Assembly (NCBI GenBank): GCA_042091375.1
Contig: JBELHO010000024.1
Span: 1-48,115, forward strand
DNA from: JBELHO01 sp042091375
GTDB lineage: Bacteria > Pseudomonadota > Gammaproteobacteria > Enterobacterales > Alteromonadaceae
DNA: 48,115 nucleotides
Direction: 5' to 3'
How positions within the stretch are numbered: position 1 is the stretch's first letter; every line of letters starts with the position of its first letter. Made by a program: the position numbers and the translations under genes. Shown here piece after piece: positions 25,912 to 35,610 of this stretch. The notes under the pieces were generated by a model, which did not search any database, had not been told where the DNA came from, and saw only the letters and a program-made list of their open reading frames with translations.

Positions 25912-26193
25912 TAATTAACAAGCTAAGTCGAGGTATTAGGCAATTACTTGACTATCAATTAATTCGAGCGGTTTTTTATTTTACCTGCGCAATTGCAATA
26001 TTTACTGCAAATAATCGACACTGGCTGGCAAATAAGTAAAAAGGCTTTATTGCAATAAATATAAAGTGTTTACAGGGAGAGGTATTAAGCGAACAAGTGG
26101 TGGATTAGCCATATCTAAATAACAACAAGCTAGTCATTGATAAACTTTAGCAGGCAACTTAAAAGTTAAGCTGCCAACTAGATAGCATTGAGT
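25912..26193. other. Intergenic region between convergent ttcA and a lipoprotein gene
   Basis: About 280 bp. GGCAACTT and AAGTTAAGCTGCC near 26153-26174 can form an imperfect hairpin that may act as a terminator for either side. No gene or RNA is recognised. Confidence 0.4.
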
Positions 26194-26535
26194 TTATTTC
26201 ACGCTTTTACATTTTTTGATGATTTGTGCTGTTTCTATCGCCTCAATTTCACCTTTCCACTTGGCGACGTCAGCTTCATGATCACCGGTCAATGCACTTA
26301 CAGGAATGAGTGCAAGAAAAACACCACCGGCGTCTATATTTGCTTTAGTATCTTGCTTGTCTGAGAAATCTCGCAAGGTATTTCGCGCATCTGCCAATTC
26401 TATTCGTAATTCATCGCAATTAAGTGATGCATATTTTTCATGTGCAACATGTGATGCACTGATACTCTCAGGTCGGTTGGCACAACCAGCAAGTATTAAT
26501 ATAGCCAAAGCAGTAGTAGTAACGATCTTAAACAT
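26194..26535 (-). CDS. Small predicted lipoprotein
   Basis: A 113-residue protein with a lipoprotein signal peptide (MFKIVTTTALAILILAGC; lipobox LAGC, C18). The mature part has YASLNCDELRIELADAR, a coiled-coil-like region, a short hydrophobic stretch (GGVFLALIPVSAL) and KWKGEIEAIETA. This layout is shared by a broad family of small bacterial lipoproteins of unknown role. It is a single gene with its own spacer on both sides. Confidence 0.78.
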   Translation of the reverse strand: MFKIVTTTALAILILAGCANRPESISASHVAHEKYASLNCDELRIELADARNTLRDFSDKQDTKANIDAGGVFLALIPVSALTGDHEADVAKWKGEIEAIETAQIIKKCKSVK

Positions 26536-26697
26536 TTGTCAAACCTTTATTTTTTGTGAAGTTATGTTAGATAAATTCAGGACAAGCTGAAAACGGCGAC
26601 ATGTTACACGTTTAAAAATTAAAAACAACATAAACGATAGAAAAGAAATAAAATTTTACAAAAAACACAGATTACCGCTTAAAAAACGGAATAATCA

Positions 26698-27537
26698 TTA
26701 AAAGTAATCTTTATTTTGCCTGAGCATTTGCGTAATTTCGTGTACATAGTCGGCACCGCGCTCAGAATAAGCCAATAAACCCGTGGCTAAAATTTGTGGT
26801 GACAGGGGTTGATTTTGCTCGCGTAAATGCAGCCTGATATTGCGCAATACTTGATATGCATGATTGGTATTAATATTGTGTAAATAGTGGCGAACTGCTG
26901 CCGACACTGATTTAAACGCGGCGACTTCGTGTTTAGCGCCGGCATTGCGAGCGCTAGGTACCATGCCACAGCCTTTTTTGTAACACCAGATCCCAAAAAA
27001 GTTTAAACCAATTCGAGCAAAACGCGATGTCCCCCACGCCGATTCATTGGCAGCTTGCACTAAAATTAACTGGCTGGGAACAATATCGATGCGTTTGGTC
27101 AATTCGTGTACCAGTTGCAACTGGCTGGCGCTACCGGTTATTCGGTAACTTTTAGCTAACTCTTTTATCTGTAACTGCTCTGCTGACGAGAGTGGCTGCT
27201 CCAATGATATTTTTTCTAACAGAGTCAACATTTGCCCGCGTAACTTCAGTAACCGGTTGTTCTCTGCGGTGATAGTCGGTGCTAAAAAATTAAAAAATTG
27301 TCTCTTTTTGTCTTTAACATCACGTATTGCTGCAAAATTGGGTAAAGCAACTTGATGCAAAGGTATTTCTATTGGTTTAACAATAACTGGCTTTGCTGTA
27401 ATAGGATCAACAATTTTAGCAGGCAGCCGCTGTAATTCATCGATTAAGGGTTTGAGCAATGCCCAGCAAAAGCAAATAAATAGTATAACAATCAAAAAAT
27501 ACCGTAAAACAAACGGTGACTTTGGGGTTGCTTGCAT
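26698..27537 (-). CDS. Bax-like glucosaminidase-domain protein
   Basis: Probable peptidoglycan hydrolase of the GH73 glucosaminidase family, similar to E. coli Bax. The 279 residues have one N-terminal membrane helix (about 10-27) and then a periplasmic region with the catalytic-type motif AANESAWGTSRFA, NFFGIWCYKKGCG and FKSVSAAVRHYLHNINT, with the glutamate of NESAWG as the likely catalytic acid. It lies 34 nt after a multi-spanning membrane protein gene on the same strand, so the two may be co-transcribed. Confidence 0.88.
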   Translation of the reverse strand: MQATPKSPFVLRYFLIVILFICFCWALLKPLIDELQRLPAKIVDPITAKPVIVKPIEIPLHQVALPNFAAIRDVKDKKRQFFNFLAPTITAENNRLLKLRGQMLTLLEKISLEQPLSSAEQLQIKELAKSYRITGSASQLQLVHELTKRIDIVPSQLILVQAANESAWGTSRFARIGLNFFGIWCYKKGCGMVPSARNAGAKHEVAAFKSVSAAVRHYLHNINTNHAYQVLRNIRLHLREQNQPLSPQILATGLLAYSERGADYVHEITQMLRQNKDYF

Positions 27538-27571
27538 TATACAGTCCTAGCAATCAATGCCAATCGTTGCA

Positions 27572-28369
27572 CTAAGCCGCGAATGTTGAATTAGTATTAG
27601 TGTCATTACCCTGACCGCTAATAGTCAATTGCATACCAAAAATTTCCCGGTATAAAATGCCTTTGACGTGATAAAAAAATGGCGCCAAATAACTTAAACC
27701 GAAAAATAACAGCACCACGCCAACGATTCCCATCGAGGTTGCAGCCAATGCAATAAGCGGTAAAAATAGTAGTGCCAATGCCAACAAAAAGATCAAATAC
27801 AAAGCAAATAATTGAAACCACTGATGACGAGTAGCTTGGACAGATAACACAATAGCCTTTAGAGGCGATAGGCGTTTCTCAACGACCAAAGGTAACACTA
27901 AGGTTAAGGCAACCGCGAGAAAAATACCTGGGAGATAAAACAAATTCAGACCTAGGGTTACCAGCATAGATGACAATAACGCACAAACGGCAACCCAACT
28001 ACCGCGCTTTAAAAAAGCAAAAACCAATCGACTTTCGGTTTTAAGGCCAACAGCGTGAAAAATAGCGATCATTTCTATCCCTGCTAAAAAGGGATAAACC
28101 ACTAAGGTGACTAATATATTCAACAGTGAAGCAAGTTGTTGATCAGCTAGAACCGTTTCTATACCGCCCAAATAAGCACTGACTAAAAAAGTGCTCAGCA
28201 GACCTAGGGCAAAAGTAAAAATCAAGGTGATGTTAATCACTTTACGCGATGTTAAGGTGATTGACCAAGCTTCATCTAAAACAGCTTTTATATCAATGCT
28301 ATAGTCGCCTTTTACCGCTTTATCTATGCTGCCACCTACTTGTATTGTTGATTTTTTTTCTGCGTCCAA
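27572..28369 (-). CDS. Multi-spanning membrane protein of unknown function
   Basis: The 265 residues start with a polar stretch of about 40 (MDAEKKSTIQVGGSIDKAVKGD...) and continue with roughly six hydrophobic segments spread over 43-240, including paired Leu/Ala-rich helices around 200-240. I recognise no catalytic motif; the pattern is that of DUF-type inner-membrane proteins resembling YciC-like families. It precedes the Bax-like gene on the same strand. Confidence 0.75.
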   Translation of the reverse strand: MDAEKKSTIQVGGSIDKAVKGDYSIDIKAVLDEAWSITLTSRKVINITLIFTFALGLLSTFLVSAYLGGIETVLADQQLASLLNILVTLVVYPFLAGIEMIAIFHAVGLKTESRLVFAFLKRGSWVAVCALLSSMLVTLGLNLFYLPGIFLAVALTLVLPLVVEKRLSPLKAIVLSVQATRHQWFQLFALYLIFLLALALLFLPLIALAATSMGIVGVVLLFFGLSYLAPFFYHVKGILYREIFGMQLTISGQGNDTNTNSTFAA

Positions 28370-28543
28370 GACATGTTCCTATTAATATCACACACTAATA
28401 AAATGCATAACTAGAGATGTTCTGTGCTCAGCTAGCTATGCATTGACAACCGCGTTAATTAAGCGCAAGGTCATTAAAAAACATAGTATACCTTTTTTGT
28501 AGGTCTGCACAAAACCCTAAAAACGCCAGAATTCAGTTGCCAG

Positions 28544-29101
28544 CTAACATTGACGGTTGTGAATGTTTTTCAAAATATCCTCAAAAAATTCATTGCCCAT
28601 AGCACGGGCAAGGGTAATATTGTGCTCAGGTATTTTTTCTGGTTGTTTGTAGACACTTAACACCCTTTCTATACTTGCTTCGCGCAACAGATGTAACATT
28701 GGCAAGGGTGAGCGATTAGTATAGTTGGCGGCATCATCGAACGGTTGTCCATCAAAATAATAATCTGGATGGAAGCTGGCCAATTGAAAAATACCATCAT
28801 AACCATGATCACTTAACCACTTTTCAGCGGCGGCTAATAAGTCTAAATATTGCTCAAATCCCTGAAAACCACTGTCTAGAATGATCAGCGTGGTTTCAAT
28901 CTTGCTATGTTTTTGCAAATAATCACATTGCAAGCCGAGCTGAAACAGTACTTGGTCAATATGAGTGTGATCACTGACGTGATAATGAATACGCTGATTG
29001 ATCATTTCCTTTTTTGCAAAAGGACAAAAGTTCAGTTCAATAATTATTTTTTCTAACCATTGTTTAATTTTAATTATGGCAAATTCTTTACAACTACACA
29101 T
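28544..29101 (-). CDS. DUF1415 family protein
   Basis: A 185-residue soluble protein of the DUF1415 (COG3310) family: LNFCPFAKKE near the N-terminus, QLASFHPDYYFDGQPFDD in the middle and NRSPLPMLHLLREASIERVL near the end. Function is not established. The ATG at 29101 has a near-perfect AAGGAGGT ribosome site 6 nt upstream, which fixes the start. It follows the Atm1-type ABC exporter by 65 nt. Confidence 0.88.
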   Translation of the reverse strand: MCSCKEFAIIKIKQWLEKIIIELNFCPFAKKEMINQRIHYHVSDHTHIDQVLFQLGLQCDYLQKHSKIETTLIILDSGFQGFEQYLDLLAAAEKWLSDHGYDGIFQLASFHPDYYFDGQPFDDAANYTNRSPLPMLHLLREASIERVLSVYKQPEKIPEHNITLARAMGNEFFEDILKNIHNRQC

Positions 29102-29166
29102 TGGTTACCTCCTTAGCAGACAGCATTGCATTGAGCCACTGACAGATTTTTATATGTTTATCTATT

Positions 29167-30942
29167 TCATCCCTGTTGCAGTTGCCACATGTGATAGTAA
29201 TAGCCTTTATCTGCCAATAAACTGTGATGATCACCCTGTTCAACAATGTCACCTTGCTTTAATACGATAATATGTTCAGCGTCAACAATAGTTGATAATC
29301 GATGAGCGATCACCAAAGTAGTATGATCGCGAGCAACTGATTTAATAGCCGATAAAATCGCTTGCTCAGCATAACTATCTAATGACGATGTCGCTTCATC
29401 AAAAACCAATATGGCTGGATTTTTTAATATAGTGCGCGCAATTGCCACTCGCTGCTTTTCTCCGCCTGACAATTTCAAACCTCGTTCGCCTACCTGAGTT
29501 TGCGCACCGTCGGGTAAAGTATCGATAAAGTCTGACAAATTTGCCAGTTCAATGGCGCGCTCTACCGCTAATTTACTCGCCGATGGCTCGCCGTAATGAA
29601 TATTTTCAAACAAGGTATCATTAAATAGCACCGGATCTTGTGGCACAATGCCGATTGCTTTGCGCAATGAGCTTTGACTAACCCTGTTAATATCTTGCTT
29701 ATCAATGGTAATAAGGCCTTGATCACAATCGTAAAAACGAAACAATAACTTAATCAAGGTTGATTTTCCCGAGCCGCTATCGCCAACAATGGCAATTTTT
29801 TGTCCGGCTTTAACAGTAAAATTTATATTGTTGAGTACCGGGCGCTTATTATTGTAAGCAAATTTAACATTTTCAAAGCGCACTTCACCGGTTGTCACCG
29901 ATAGTGGCTGGGCATCGTCAGTATCCACCACTTTAGGTTTAGTCAGTAGTAAATTAAACATATGCTCGATATTAGCCAAAGAGCCTTTGATTTCTCTATA
30001 TACAAAACCCAATAAGTTTAATGGAATAAACAATTGCATCATAAAGGCATTAATCAACACAAAGTCGCCTAAAGTCATGCTATTATTTGCGACTTGATAG
30101 GCTGCTAAAGCCAACATAGCAGTTATTGACACAGCAATAATTAACGCCTGACCACCGTTCAAAGCAAATAGAGATAGTCTATTTTGTATTTTTGCTTTTT
30201 CCCAATGCGCTAATTGCTGATCATAGGCCTGTGCTTCATAACTTTCATTAGTAAAATACTTAACCGTTTCGTAATTTAATAGACTGTCAATGGCGCGACT
30301 ATTACTGGAAGAATCAGCTTTGTTAGCGGCGCGTACAAAACGAGTCCGCCAATCAGTGGCATAAACTGAATAAAGCACATAACTGATGATAGATCCGGCG
30401 GTGATCAGCGCAAAATATATTCCATAATTAACCCATAAAATAGCGATCACCATGATGATCTCGATCAGGGTTGGCACAATATTAAATACCAAAAATCGCA
30501 TCAAAAAACTGATACCTGAGGTGCCTCGGTCTATATCACGGGATAAACCTCCGGTTTGCCGATTTAAGTGAAAGTCTAAGTCAAGACTGTGTAAATGTTC
30601 AAACACACGCAGACCAATGCGGCGAATAGCTCTCTCTGTTACTCGGCCAAACAAGGTATCTCTTATCTCGGCAAACAGCACAATAGCCAAGCGTACAGCA
30701 CCATATGCAGCAACGAGAGCAAAAGGCACTAATATAAACTCATTAGCCTGTTTGGCATCGAGTCGGTCAACAATATCTTTGAGTATAAAAGGTAAATAAA
30801 CACTGGCTACTTTGGTTAAAATTAGGCAGCAAAGCGCCAAGGATATGCGTATTTTAAATTCAAATAAATAAGGCAATAACAATGAAAACACCCGCCAATT
30901 AAGTCTGGGTATTTGCTCATCTGGAATATTAGAACGTCGCAT
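29167..30942 (-). CDS. Atm1-type ABC exporter (permease fused to ATPase)
   Basis: Half-transporter of 591 residues: six-helix exporter domain in the first ~320 residues, then an ATPase domain with Walker A GDSGSGKST, signature LSGGEKQRVAIAR, Walker B ILVFDEATSSLD and switch histidine in VIAHRLST. The segment SRAIDSLLNYETVKYFTNE is characteristic of the Atm1/HMT1 group, which export glutathione- or sulfur-linked compounds and heavy metal conjugates. The exact substrate is unknown. It is read leftward towards the DUF1415 gene and diverges from the DUF2937 gene. Confidence 0.9.
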   Translation of the reverse strand: MRRSNIPDEQIPRLNWRVFSLLLPYLFEFKIRISLALCCLILTKVASVYLPFILKDIVDRLDAKQANEFILVPFALVAAYGAVRLAIVLFAEIRDTLFGRVTERAIRRIGLRVFEHLHSLDLDFHLNRQTGGLSRDIDRGTSGISFLMRFLVFNIVPTLIEIIMVIAILWVNYGIYFALITAGSIISYVLYSVYATDWRTRFVRAANKADSSSNSRAIDSLLNYETVKYFTNESYEAQAYDQQLAHWEKAKIQNRLSLFALNGGQALIIAVSITAMLALAAYQVANNSMTLGDFVLINAFMMQLFIPLNLLGFVYREIKGSLANIEHMFNLLLTKPKVVDTDDAQPLSVTTGEVRFENVKFAYNNKRPVLNNINFTVKAGQKIAIVGDSGSGKSTLIKLLFRFYDCDQGLITIDKQDINRVSQSSLRKAIGIVPQDPVLFNDTLFENIHYGEPSASKLAVERAIELANLSDFIDTLPDGAQTQVGERGLKLSGGEKQRVAIARTILKNPAILVFDEATSSLDSYAEQAILSAIKSVARDHTTLVIAHRLSTIVDAEHIIVLKQGDIVEQGDHHSLLADKGYYYHMWQLQQG

Positions 30943-31085
30943 ATTTGCTCAATGGCAGGGTTAGATAACAGTTGCAGCGCACTGTAGCGAGTTTAGAGAT
31001 TAATTACAATCTTGCATGGTATTTAAAATGTCAGCGAGCTAAGATAGGATCATTAACATATCTTACTGGTGTTTTACCATTGACA

Positions 31086-31619
31086 ATGCTTACTTTTATT
31101 AATCGTATTATTGACCGTTGTTTTTTTACCGCCAGTTTTGTATTCGCGTTACAACTACCAGAATTTATCACAAGCTATACATCAACCTTGTCTGTAAAAC
31201 TCAATGAAGCCAAATTTCAACTATCCCAATTTGAAAAAATATCTGCCAAACACGATCAAGGCAGTGTTTCGGCGATGATGGTCCGCGCCAATGAGCAAAG
31301 TGATGTCAGTATTAACAGTACATCTGAGTTAATCGTCTTATTGACCTCGAGAATAGCCAACTATCAATTGCACCTAACAGAATTAACAGCCAATGATTAC
31401 CTCAATCGCCTAGGTCAATTTATTTTTAATATCGATTGGTATATAGCCCAGCAAACCGCAAAGCAGTTTACATTGTCACTACCGGTGACTCAGCAAGCAA
31501 TAACCACCGGGTTGTGTTTTGCTATTTTACTTTTATTAGCTAACCAATTAATGGCTTTACTATTTAAAAAAATATTCAACAAAACGCAAACCTCGCAAAC
31601 CCTGCTCAAATATAAATAG
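31086..31619 (+). CDS. DUF2937 family membrane protein
   Basis: From the ATG at 31086 the 178 residues begin MLTFINRIIDRCFFTASFVFALQLPEF and continue with a long coiled-coil-like region, ending with a C-terminal membrane helix (about 136-157). This two-helix layout with a QLPEF-type motif after the first helix fits DUF2937. I chose 31086 because family members start just before the first helix; an earlier in-frame start at 30972 would add 38 unlikely residues. The ribosome site is weak in either case. Confidence 0.7.
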   Translation: MLTFINRIIDRCFFTASFVFALQLPEFITSYTSTLSVKLNEAKFQLSQFEKISAKHDQGSVSAMMVRANEQSDVSINSTSELIVLLTSRIANYQLHLTELTANDYLNRLGQFIFNIDWYIAQQTAKQFTLSLPVTQQAITTGLCFAILLLLANQLMALLFKKIFNKTQTSQTLLKYK

Positions 31620-31725
31620 TACTAGAAATAGCACCATCAAGAATGAATATAGCAATGGGTATTGCGTAGAGTTCAGCAGAGTATTATAAAATCAGTACTA
31701 CAACGATATATAAAGTAGTAAAACT

Positions 31726-31813
31726 AATTAATAAAGTAAAGAAAACCACTTATTAAAGGATTAAAAACCAATTTATAAAGTATCAAAAACCACTTATTAA
31801 AGGATTAAAAACG
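31726..31813. repeat. Two tandem copies of a 44-bp AT-rich unit
   Basis: Unit 1 (31726-31769) and unit 2 (31770-31813) are nearly identical; the last 27 bases, 31742-31768 and 31786-31812, match exactly. A partial third copy (GGATTAAAAAC) follows at 31813-31823, and a looser related stretch (TATAAAGTAGTAAAAC) precedes. The array lies between the convergent DUF2937 gene and ihfA. Confidence 0.8.
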
Positions 31814-31850
31814 GATTAAAAACTCTATTTAAAACAGAGTTGCAAGCAAT

Positions 31851-31876
31851 AAAAAAGGTGCTCAAGCACCTTTTTT
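31851..31876 (-). terminator. Rho-independent terminator of pheST-ihfA
   Basis: AAAAAAGGTGC (31851-31861), loop TCAA, GCACCTTTTTT (31866-31876): an 11-bp stem with A- and T-tracts on the two sides. It lies 37 nt past the ihfA stop and could also terminate rightward transcripts. Confidence 0.88.
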
Positions 31877-31912
31877 AAAAAATGATATCTGTGTAAAAGT
31901 TAAACTATTGAA

Positions 31913-32203
31913 TTATTCGTTACCGCTTTCTACACGACTCTTCAGTTTTTGTCCCGGATGAAAGGTAACCACTTTACGAGCAGAAATAGGAATATCTTCG
32001 CCAGTTTTGGGGTTTCTTCCTGGGCGTTCACTTTTCTCTCTAAGGTCAAAATTACCGAAGCCAGAGAGTTTAACTTGCTCACCAGACTCTAGGATCCCTC
32101 GAATTTCTTCAAAAAACATTTCTACCATTTGTTTTGCGTCGCGTTTGCTCAGCCCAACTTTTTCAAATAAATGTTCTTCAACTTTTGCTTTGGTTAGCGC
32201 CAT
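31913..32203 (-). CDS. ihfA: Integration host factor subunit alpha
   Basis: One half of the IHF heterodimer, which bends DNA in replication, recombination and transcription. The 96 residues follow E. coli IhfA closely: LSKRDAKQMVEMFFEEIR, KLSGFGNFDLREKSERPGRNPKTGEDIPI, with the DNA-intercalating proline in the RPGRNPKTGE arm. It starts 3 nt after pheT, the conserved pheS-pheT-ihfA order. The beta subunit is not in this window. Confidence 0.97.
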   Translation of the reverse strand: MALTKAKVEEHLFEKVGLSKRDAKQMVEMFFEEIRGILESGEQVKLSGFGNFDLREKSERPGRNPKTGEDIPISARKVVTFHPGQKLKSRVESGNE

Positions 32204-32206
32204 TGC

Positions 32207-34618
32207 TTAATCCCTCAGTGATGCATTTAATTCAAATTTTAAGGTGTCGACAACTCGGTTCACGACATCGTTTATATCTTTTTCTTCAAGAGTTTTTTCA
32301 ATATCTTGTAAGGTCAACGCAATCGCTAAACTCTTGAAACCAGCGTCTATACCATTACCTCGGTATACATCAAATAAGTTTAGATCAACTAAATAATTTC
32401 CGCCAACCTTTTCAATAAGTTGAAGCACATTTTTTGCATTTATTTGCTCTTCTACCACCACAGCTATATCTCGTCTGTTGGCAGGAAAGCGAGATACATC
32501 CTGTGCTTGCGGCACATTTTGTGTAGAAATATCAGTTAATAACAGTTCAAAAACAAATGTGCGGCCATTAAGCCCTAATTTTCGTTCTAATTCAGGGTGT
32601 AAGGTACCAATATGGCCAATTAATTTATTTTGTTGATAAATTGCTGCAGTTTGTCCCGGGTGAAGAGCAGATATTTCTGCGGTCCTGAACTCATAACTGG
32701 CTGAATTGGCGGTTTGTGCCAACAGCGCTTCAACATCAGCTTTAATGTCATAAAAATCACTGGCGGCTTTTTCCAGATCCCAATGTTCATCGTGGCGATT
32801 ACCGCTGATCACTCCGGCTAACATCGGCTCTTGCCTAACCCCATTTTCAACAGTTTGATCGGGAATAAAACGCAAACCGGTTTCAAACAACCTGACTCTT
32901 GCTTGCTGACGATTTTGGTTATACACAACAGACTGTAATAGCCCGGTCCACAAGCTGAGGCGCATTACCGACATTTCTGATGAAATAGGATACGGTAAAC
33001 TCATCACGGCTTGCTCGGGGTGCAATAAACTTTGTACCTTAGGATCGACAAAGCTATAAGTGATCGCTTCTTGATAACCTCTAGCCACTAGGCATTGGCG
33101 CAATCGACTTAACTTAATATCAGCCTCTGCCTGCTCGCGCATCGCTAAAGTGGCCTGTGGTGATACATTGGGTATGTTGTTATAACCAAATATACGCGCC
33201 ACTTCTTCGATCAAGTCCACTTCAATGGCAATATCAAAACGGTATGCTGGCACTTCAACTGTCCAAGTGCCATTGCTGTAACTGATAGCAAAACCTAGGC
33301 GGGTTAAAATATCATTGACTTTATCATCAGCAATGACATGACCAATGCGACTGTCTAATTTTTCACGACGCAAAGTCACAGTTTTTGCTTTAGGTAAATG
33401 TTCATCGTTAATGGCTTCAACGATAGGCCCTGCTTCACCACCGACAATGGCCAGCAATAATTCAGTAGCGCGTTCCATTGCATCGCGCTGTAATTGCGGA
33501 TCGACACCGCGCTCATAGCGGTGTGATGAATCGGTGTGCAAACCGTATTGACGGGCTTTACCCAAGATCGCCAGTGGGGCAAAAAAGGCACTTTCTAAGA
33601 AAATATCTGTGGTTGCAGCGCCATCAGTAGTCGATACCCCAGAATGTAAACCACCAAAAATACCGGCCATTGCTAGTGCTTTGTTGTCGTCGGCAATAAC
33701 TAAGGTATCAGTAGAAAGGCTGACTTGATTTTCATCGAGCAATACCAGTTTTTCATCCGGTTGAGCATAACGAACATTGATACCACCTTCAATTTTTGCC
33801 AGATCGAAGGCATGCATCGGATGACCAAGTTCAAGCAACACATAATTGGTGACATCAACAACCGGATCTATTGAACGGGTGCCACTGCGCCTAAGTTTTT
33901 CTACCATCCACAAAGGGGTGGGCGCACTAACATCAATATTCTTTATGACCCGACCTAAATAACGCGGGCAACTTTGAGGAGCAGACAAGGTTATGTCCAA
34001 GCTATCGTCAATTGCAGTAGCTGCAGCAGTTATAGCCGGTTCAGAAACAGCTAAGCTGTTTAACACCCCTACTTCCCGCGCTAAACCTTTAATGCCCAAA
34101 CAATCGCCGCGGTTAGCGGTTAAATCAACATCAATGCTAACATCATTTAAGTTGAGGTATTGGCGAACACACATGCCTAAAGGAGCATCTTGTGCAAGCT
34201 CCATTATGCCATCAGCACTTTCTGATAAGCCTATTTCTGATTCACTACACAACATGCCATTAGAAGTAACACCGCGTAGTTTGGCTTTTTTAATGTTAAA
34301 ATTACCGGGTAAAACTGCGCCAACAGTGGCCACCGCAACTTTCAAGCCGAGACGGCAGTTTTTCGCGCCACAAACAATATCAACCAACTCACCGTTGTTA
34401 AAATCAGCGCCTAAATTTATTTTGGTCACTTGTAACTTATCGGCGTCTGGGTGCTGAGCACACGCAACCACTTCACCCACCAAGACGCCAGTAAACTCAC
34501 CAGCAACCGGCTCAACAGCATCAACTTCAAGGCCGGCCATGGTAATTTGATGCGCTAGGTCATCAGAAGAAATAGCGGGATTTACCCACTCACGTAACCA
34601 AGATTCACTAAATTTCAT
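32207..34618 (-). CDS. pheT: Phenylalanyl-tRNA synthetase beta subunit
   Basis: Beta chain of the (alpha-beta)2 enzyme charging tRNA-Phe; contains the editing site and tRNA contacts. The 803 residues comprise an N-terminal tRNA-binding OB domain (about 39-148, with HPDADKLQVTKI), B3/4 editing and B5 domains (RYLGRVI, HAFDLAKI), a catalytic-like core (YSFVDPK) and a C-terminal FDX-anticodon-binding domain from about 705 (VSRFPANRRDIAVVV). It starts 11 nt after pheS. Confidence 0.97.
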   Translation of the reverse strand: MKFSESWLREWVNPAISSDDLAHQITMAGLEVDAVEPVAGEFTGVLVGEVVACAQHPDADKLQVTKINLGADFNNGELVDIVCGAKNCRLGLKVAVATVGAVLPGNFNIKKAKLRGVTSNGMLCSESEIGLSESADGIMELAQDAPLGMCVRQYLNLNDVSIDVDLTANRGDCLGIKGLAREVGVLNSLAVSEPAITAAATAIDDSLDITLSAPQSCPRYLGRVIKNIDVSAPTPLWMVEKLRRSGTRSIDPVVDVTNYVLLELGHPMHAFDLAKIEGGINVRYAQPDEKLVLLDENQVSLSTDTLVIADDNKALAMAGIFGGLHSGVSTTDGAATTDIFLESAFFAPLAILGKARQYGLHTDSSHRYERGVDPQLQRDAMERATELLLAIVGGEAGPIVEAINDEHLPKAKTVTLRREKLDSRIGHVIADDKVNDILTRLGFAISYSNGTWTVEVPAYRFDIAIEVDLIEEVARIFGYNNIPNVSPQATLAMREQAEADIKLSRLRQCLVARGYQEAITYSFVDPKVQSLLHPEQAVMSLPYPISSEMSVMRLSLWTGLLQSVVYNQNRQQARVRLFETGLRFIPDQTVENGVRQEPMLAGVISGNRHDEHWDLEKAASDFYDIKADVEALLAQTANSASYEFRTAEISALHPGQTAAIYQQNKLIGHIGTLHPELERKLGLNGRTFVFELLLTDISTQNVPQAQDVSRFPANRRDIAVVVEEQINAKNVLQLIEKVGGNYLVDLNLFDVYRGNGIDAGFKSLAIALTLQDIEKTLEEKDINDVVNRVVDTLKFELNASLRD

Positions 34619-34629
34619 TATTAGCTTTC

Positions 34630-35610
34630 CTACTTAAACTGCTTTAAGAAGCGAAGATCATTTTCAAAGAATGCCCGTAAGTCATTCACCCCGTAGCGCA
34701 ACATAGTTAATCGTTCAACGCCCATACCGAAGGCAAAACCTGTATACACCTCAGGATCAATACCGACTGATTTAAGTACATTGGGATGAACCATGCCACA
34801 ACCTAGCACTTCTAACCATTTGCCATTTTTACCCATAATATCAACTTCAGCTGAAGGCTCAGTAAATGGAAAGTACGAAGGACGAAAACGAATTTCAACT
34901 TGCTCTTCAAAAAAGTGATGTAAAAAGTCGTGTAACACTCCTTTTAAGTGAGTGAAACTGACGTCTTTATCAACCATTAAACCTTCAACCTGATGAAACA
35001 TAGGTGTGTGGGTTTGATCGTAATCATTGCGATACACCTTGCCAGGAGAGATAATGCGCAATGGCGGCTGCTCTTTTTCCATGGTTCTGATCTGTACACC
35101 AGACGTTTGGGTGCGCAATACCAGTTTAGGATTAAAATAAAAGGTATCGTGATCTTGCCGGGCAGGATGATGCTCAGGGATATTTAGGGCGTCAAAGTTA
35201 TGAAAGTCATCTTCTACTTCAGGTCCTTGCTTGACCGAGAAACCCAAATCAGTAAAAAAACTTTCAATGCGATCAATGGTGCGGGTCACCGGGTGAACAC
35301 CACCCGTTTGGCTTTTTCTGCCAGGTAGGGTCACATCAATAGACTCAGCCGCTAATTGCTGTTTGATCAGTTCGTTGCGCAATAACTCACCACGAGCGTT
35401 CAATAGCTTTTGCACTTGTTGTTTGGCTTGGTTGATCACTTGCCCTGCTTTCGGCTTTTCTTCTTTGGGTAATTTACTTAAGCCTTTCATCTGCTCAGTA
35501 AACAGACCTTTTTTGCCTAAAAAGTTGACCCTAACTTGCTCAAGCTCGGTGGGATCGTTAGCAGCAGCAATGGCTTGTGTTGCCTGTTCGATAATATCGT
35601 CTAAATTCAT
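34630..35610 (-). CDS. pheS: Phenylalanyl-tRNA synthetase alpha subunit
   Basis: Catalytic subunit for aminoacylation of tRNA-Phe. From the ATG at 35610 the protein has 326 residues: an N-terminal coiled coil (about 1-90), then a class II core with motif 1 near HPVTRTIDRIESFF, motif 2 YRNDYDQTHTPMFHQ and motif 3 GFAFGMGVERLTMLR. AGAGGAA lies 5 nt before this ATG and the length matches E. coli (327), so I prefer it to an upstream in-frame ATG at 35640. No Phe-rich pheM leader is seen. Confidence 0.96.
   Translation of the reverse strand: MNLDDIIEQATQAIAAANDPTELEQVRVNFLGKKGLFTEQMKGLSKLPKEEKPKAGQVINQAKQQVQKLLNARGELLRNELIKQQLAAESIDVTLPGRKSQTGGVHPVTRTIDRIESFFTDLGFSVKQGPEVEDDFHNFDALNIPEHHPARQDHDTFYFNPKLVLRTQTSGVQIRTMEKEQPPLRIISPGKVYRNDYDQTHTPMFHQVEGLMVDKDVSFTHLKGVLHDFLHHFFEEQVEIRFRPSYFPFTEPSAEVDIMGKNGKWLEVLGCGMVHPNVLKSVGIDPEVYTGFAFGMGVERLTMLRYGVNDLRAFFENDLRFLKQFK

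Noticed and set aside
31726..31823. The 44-bp tandem repeat as a CRISPR array
   Set aside because: Units abut directly with no variable spacers, only two full copies exist, and no cas genes are present.
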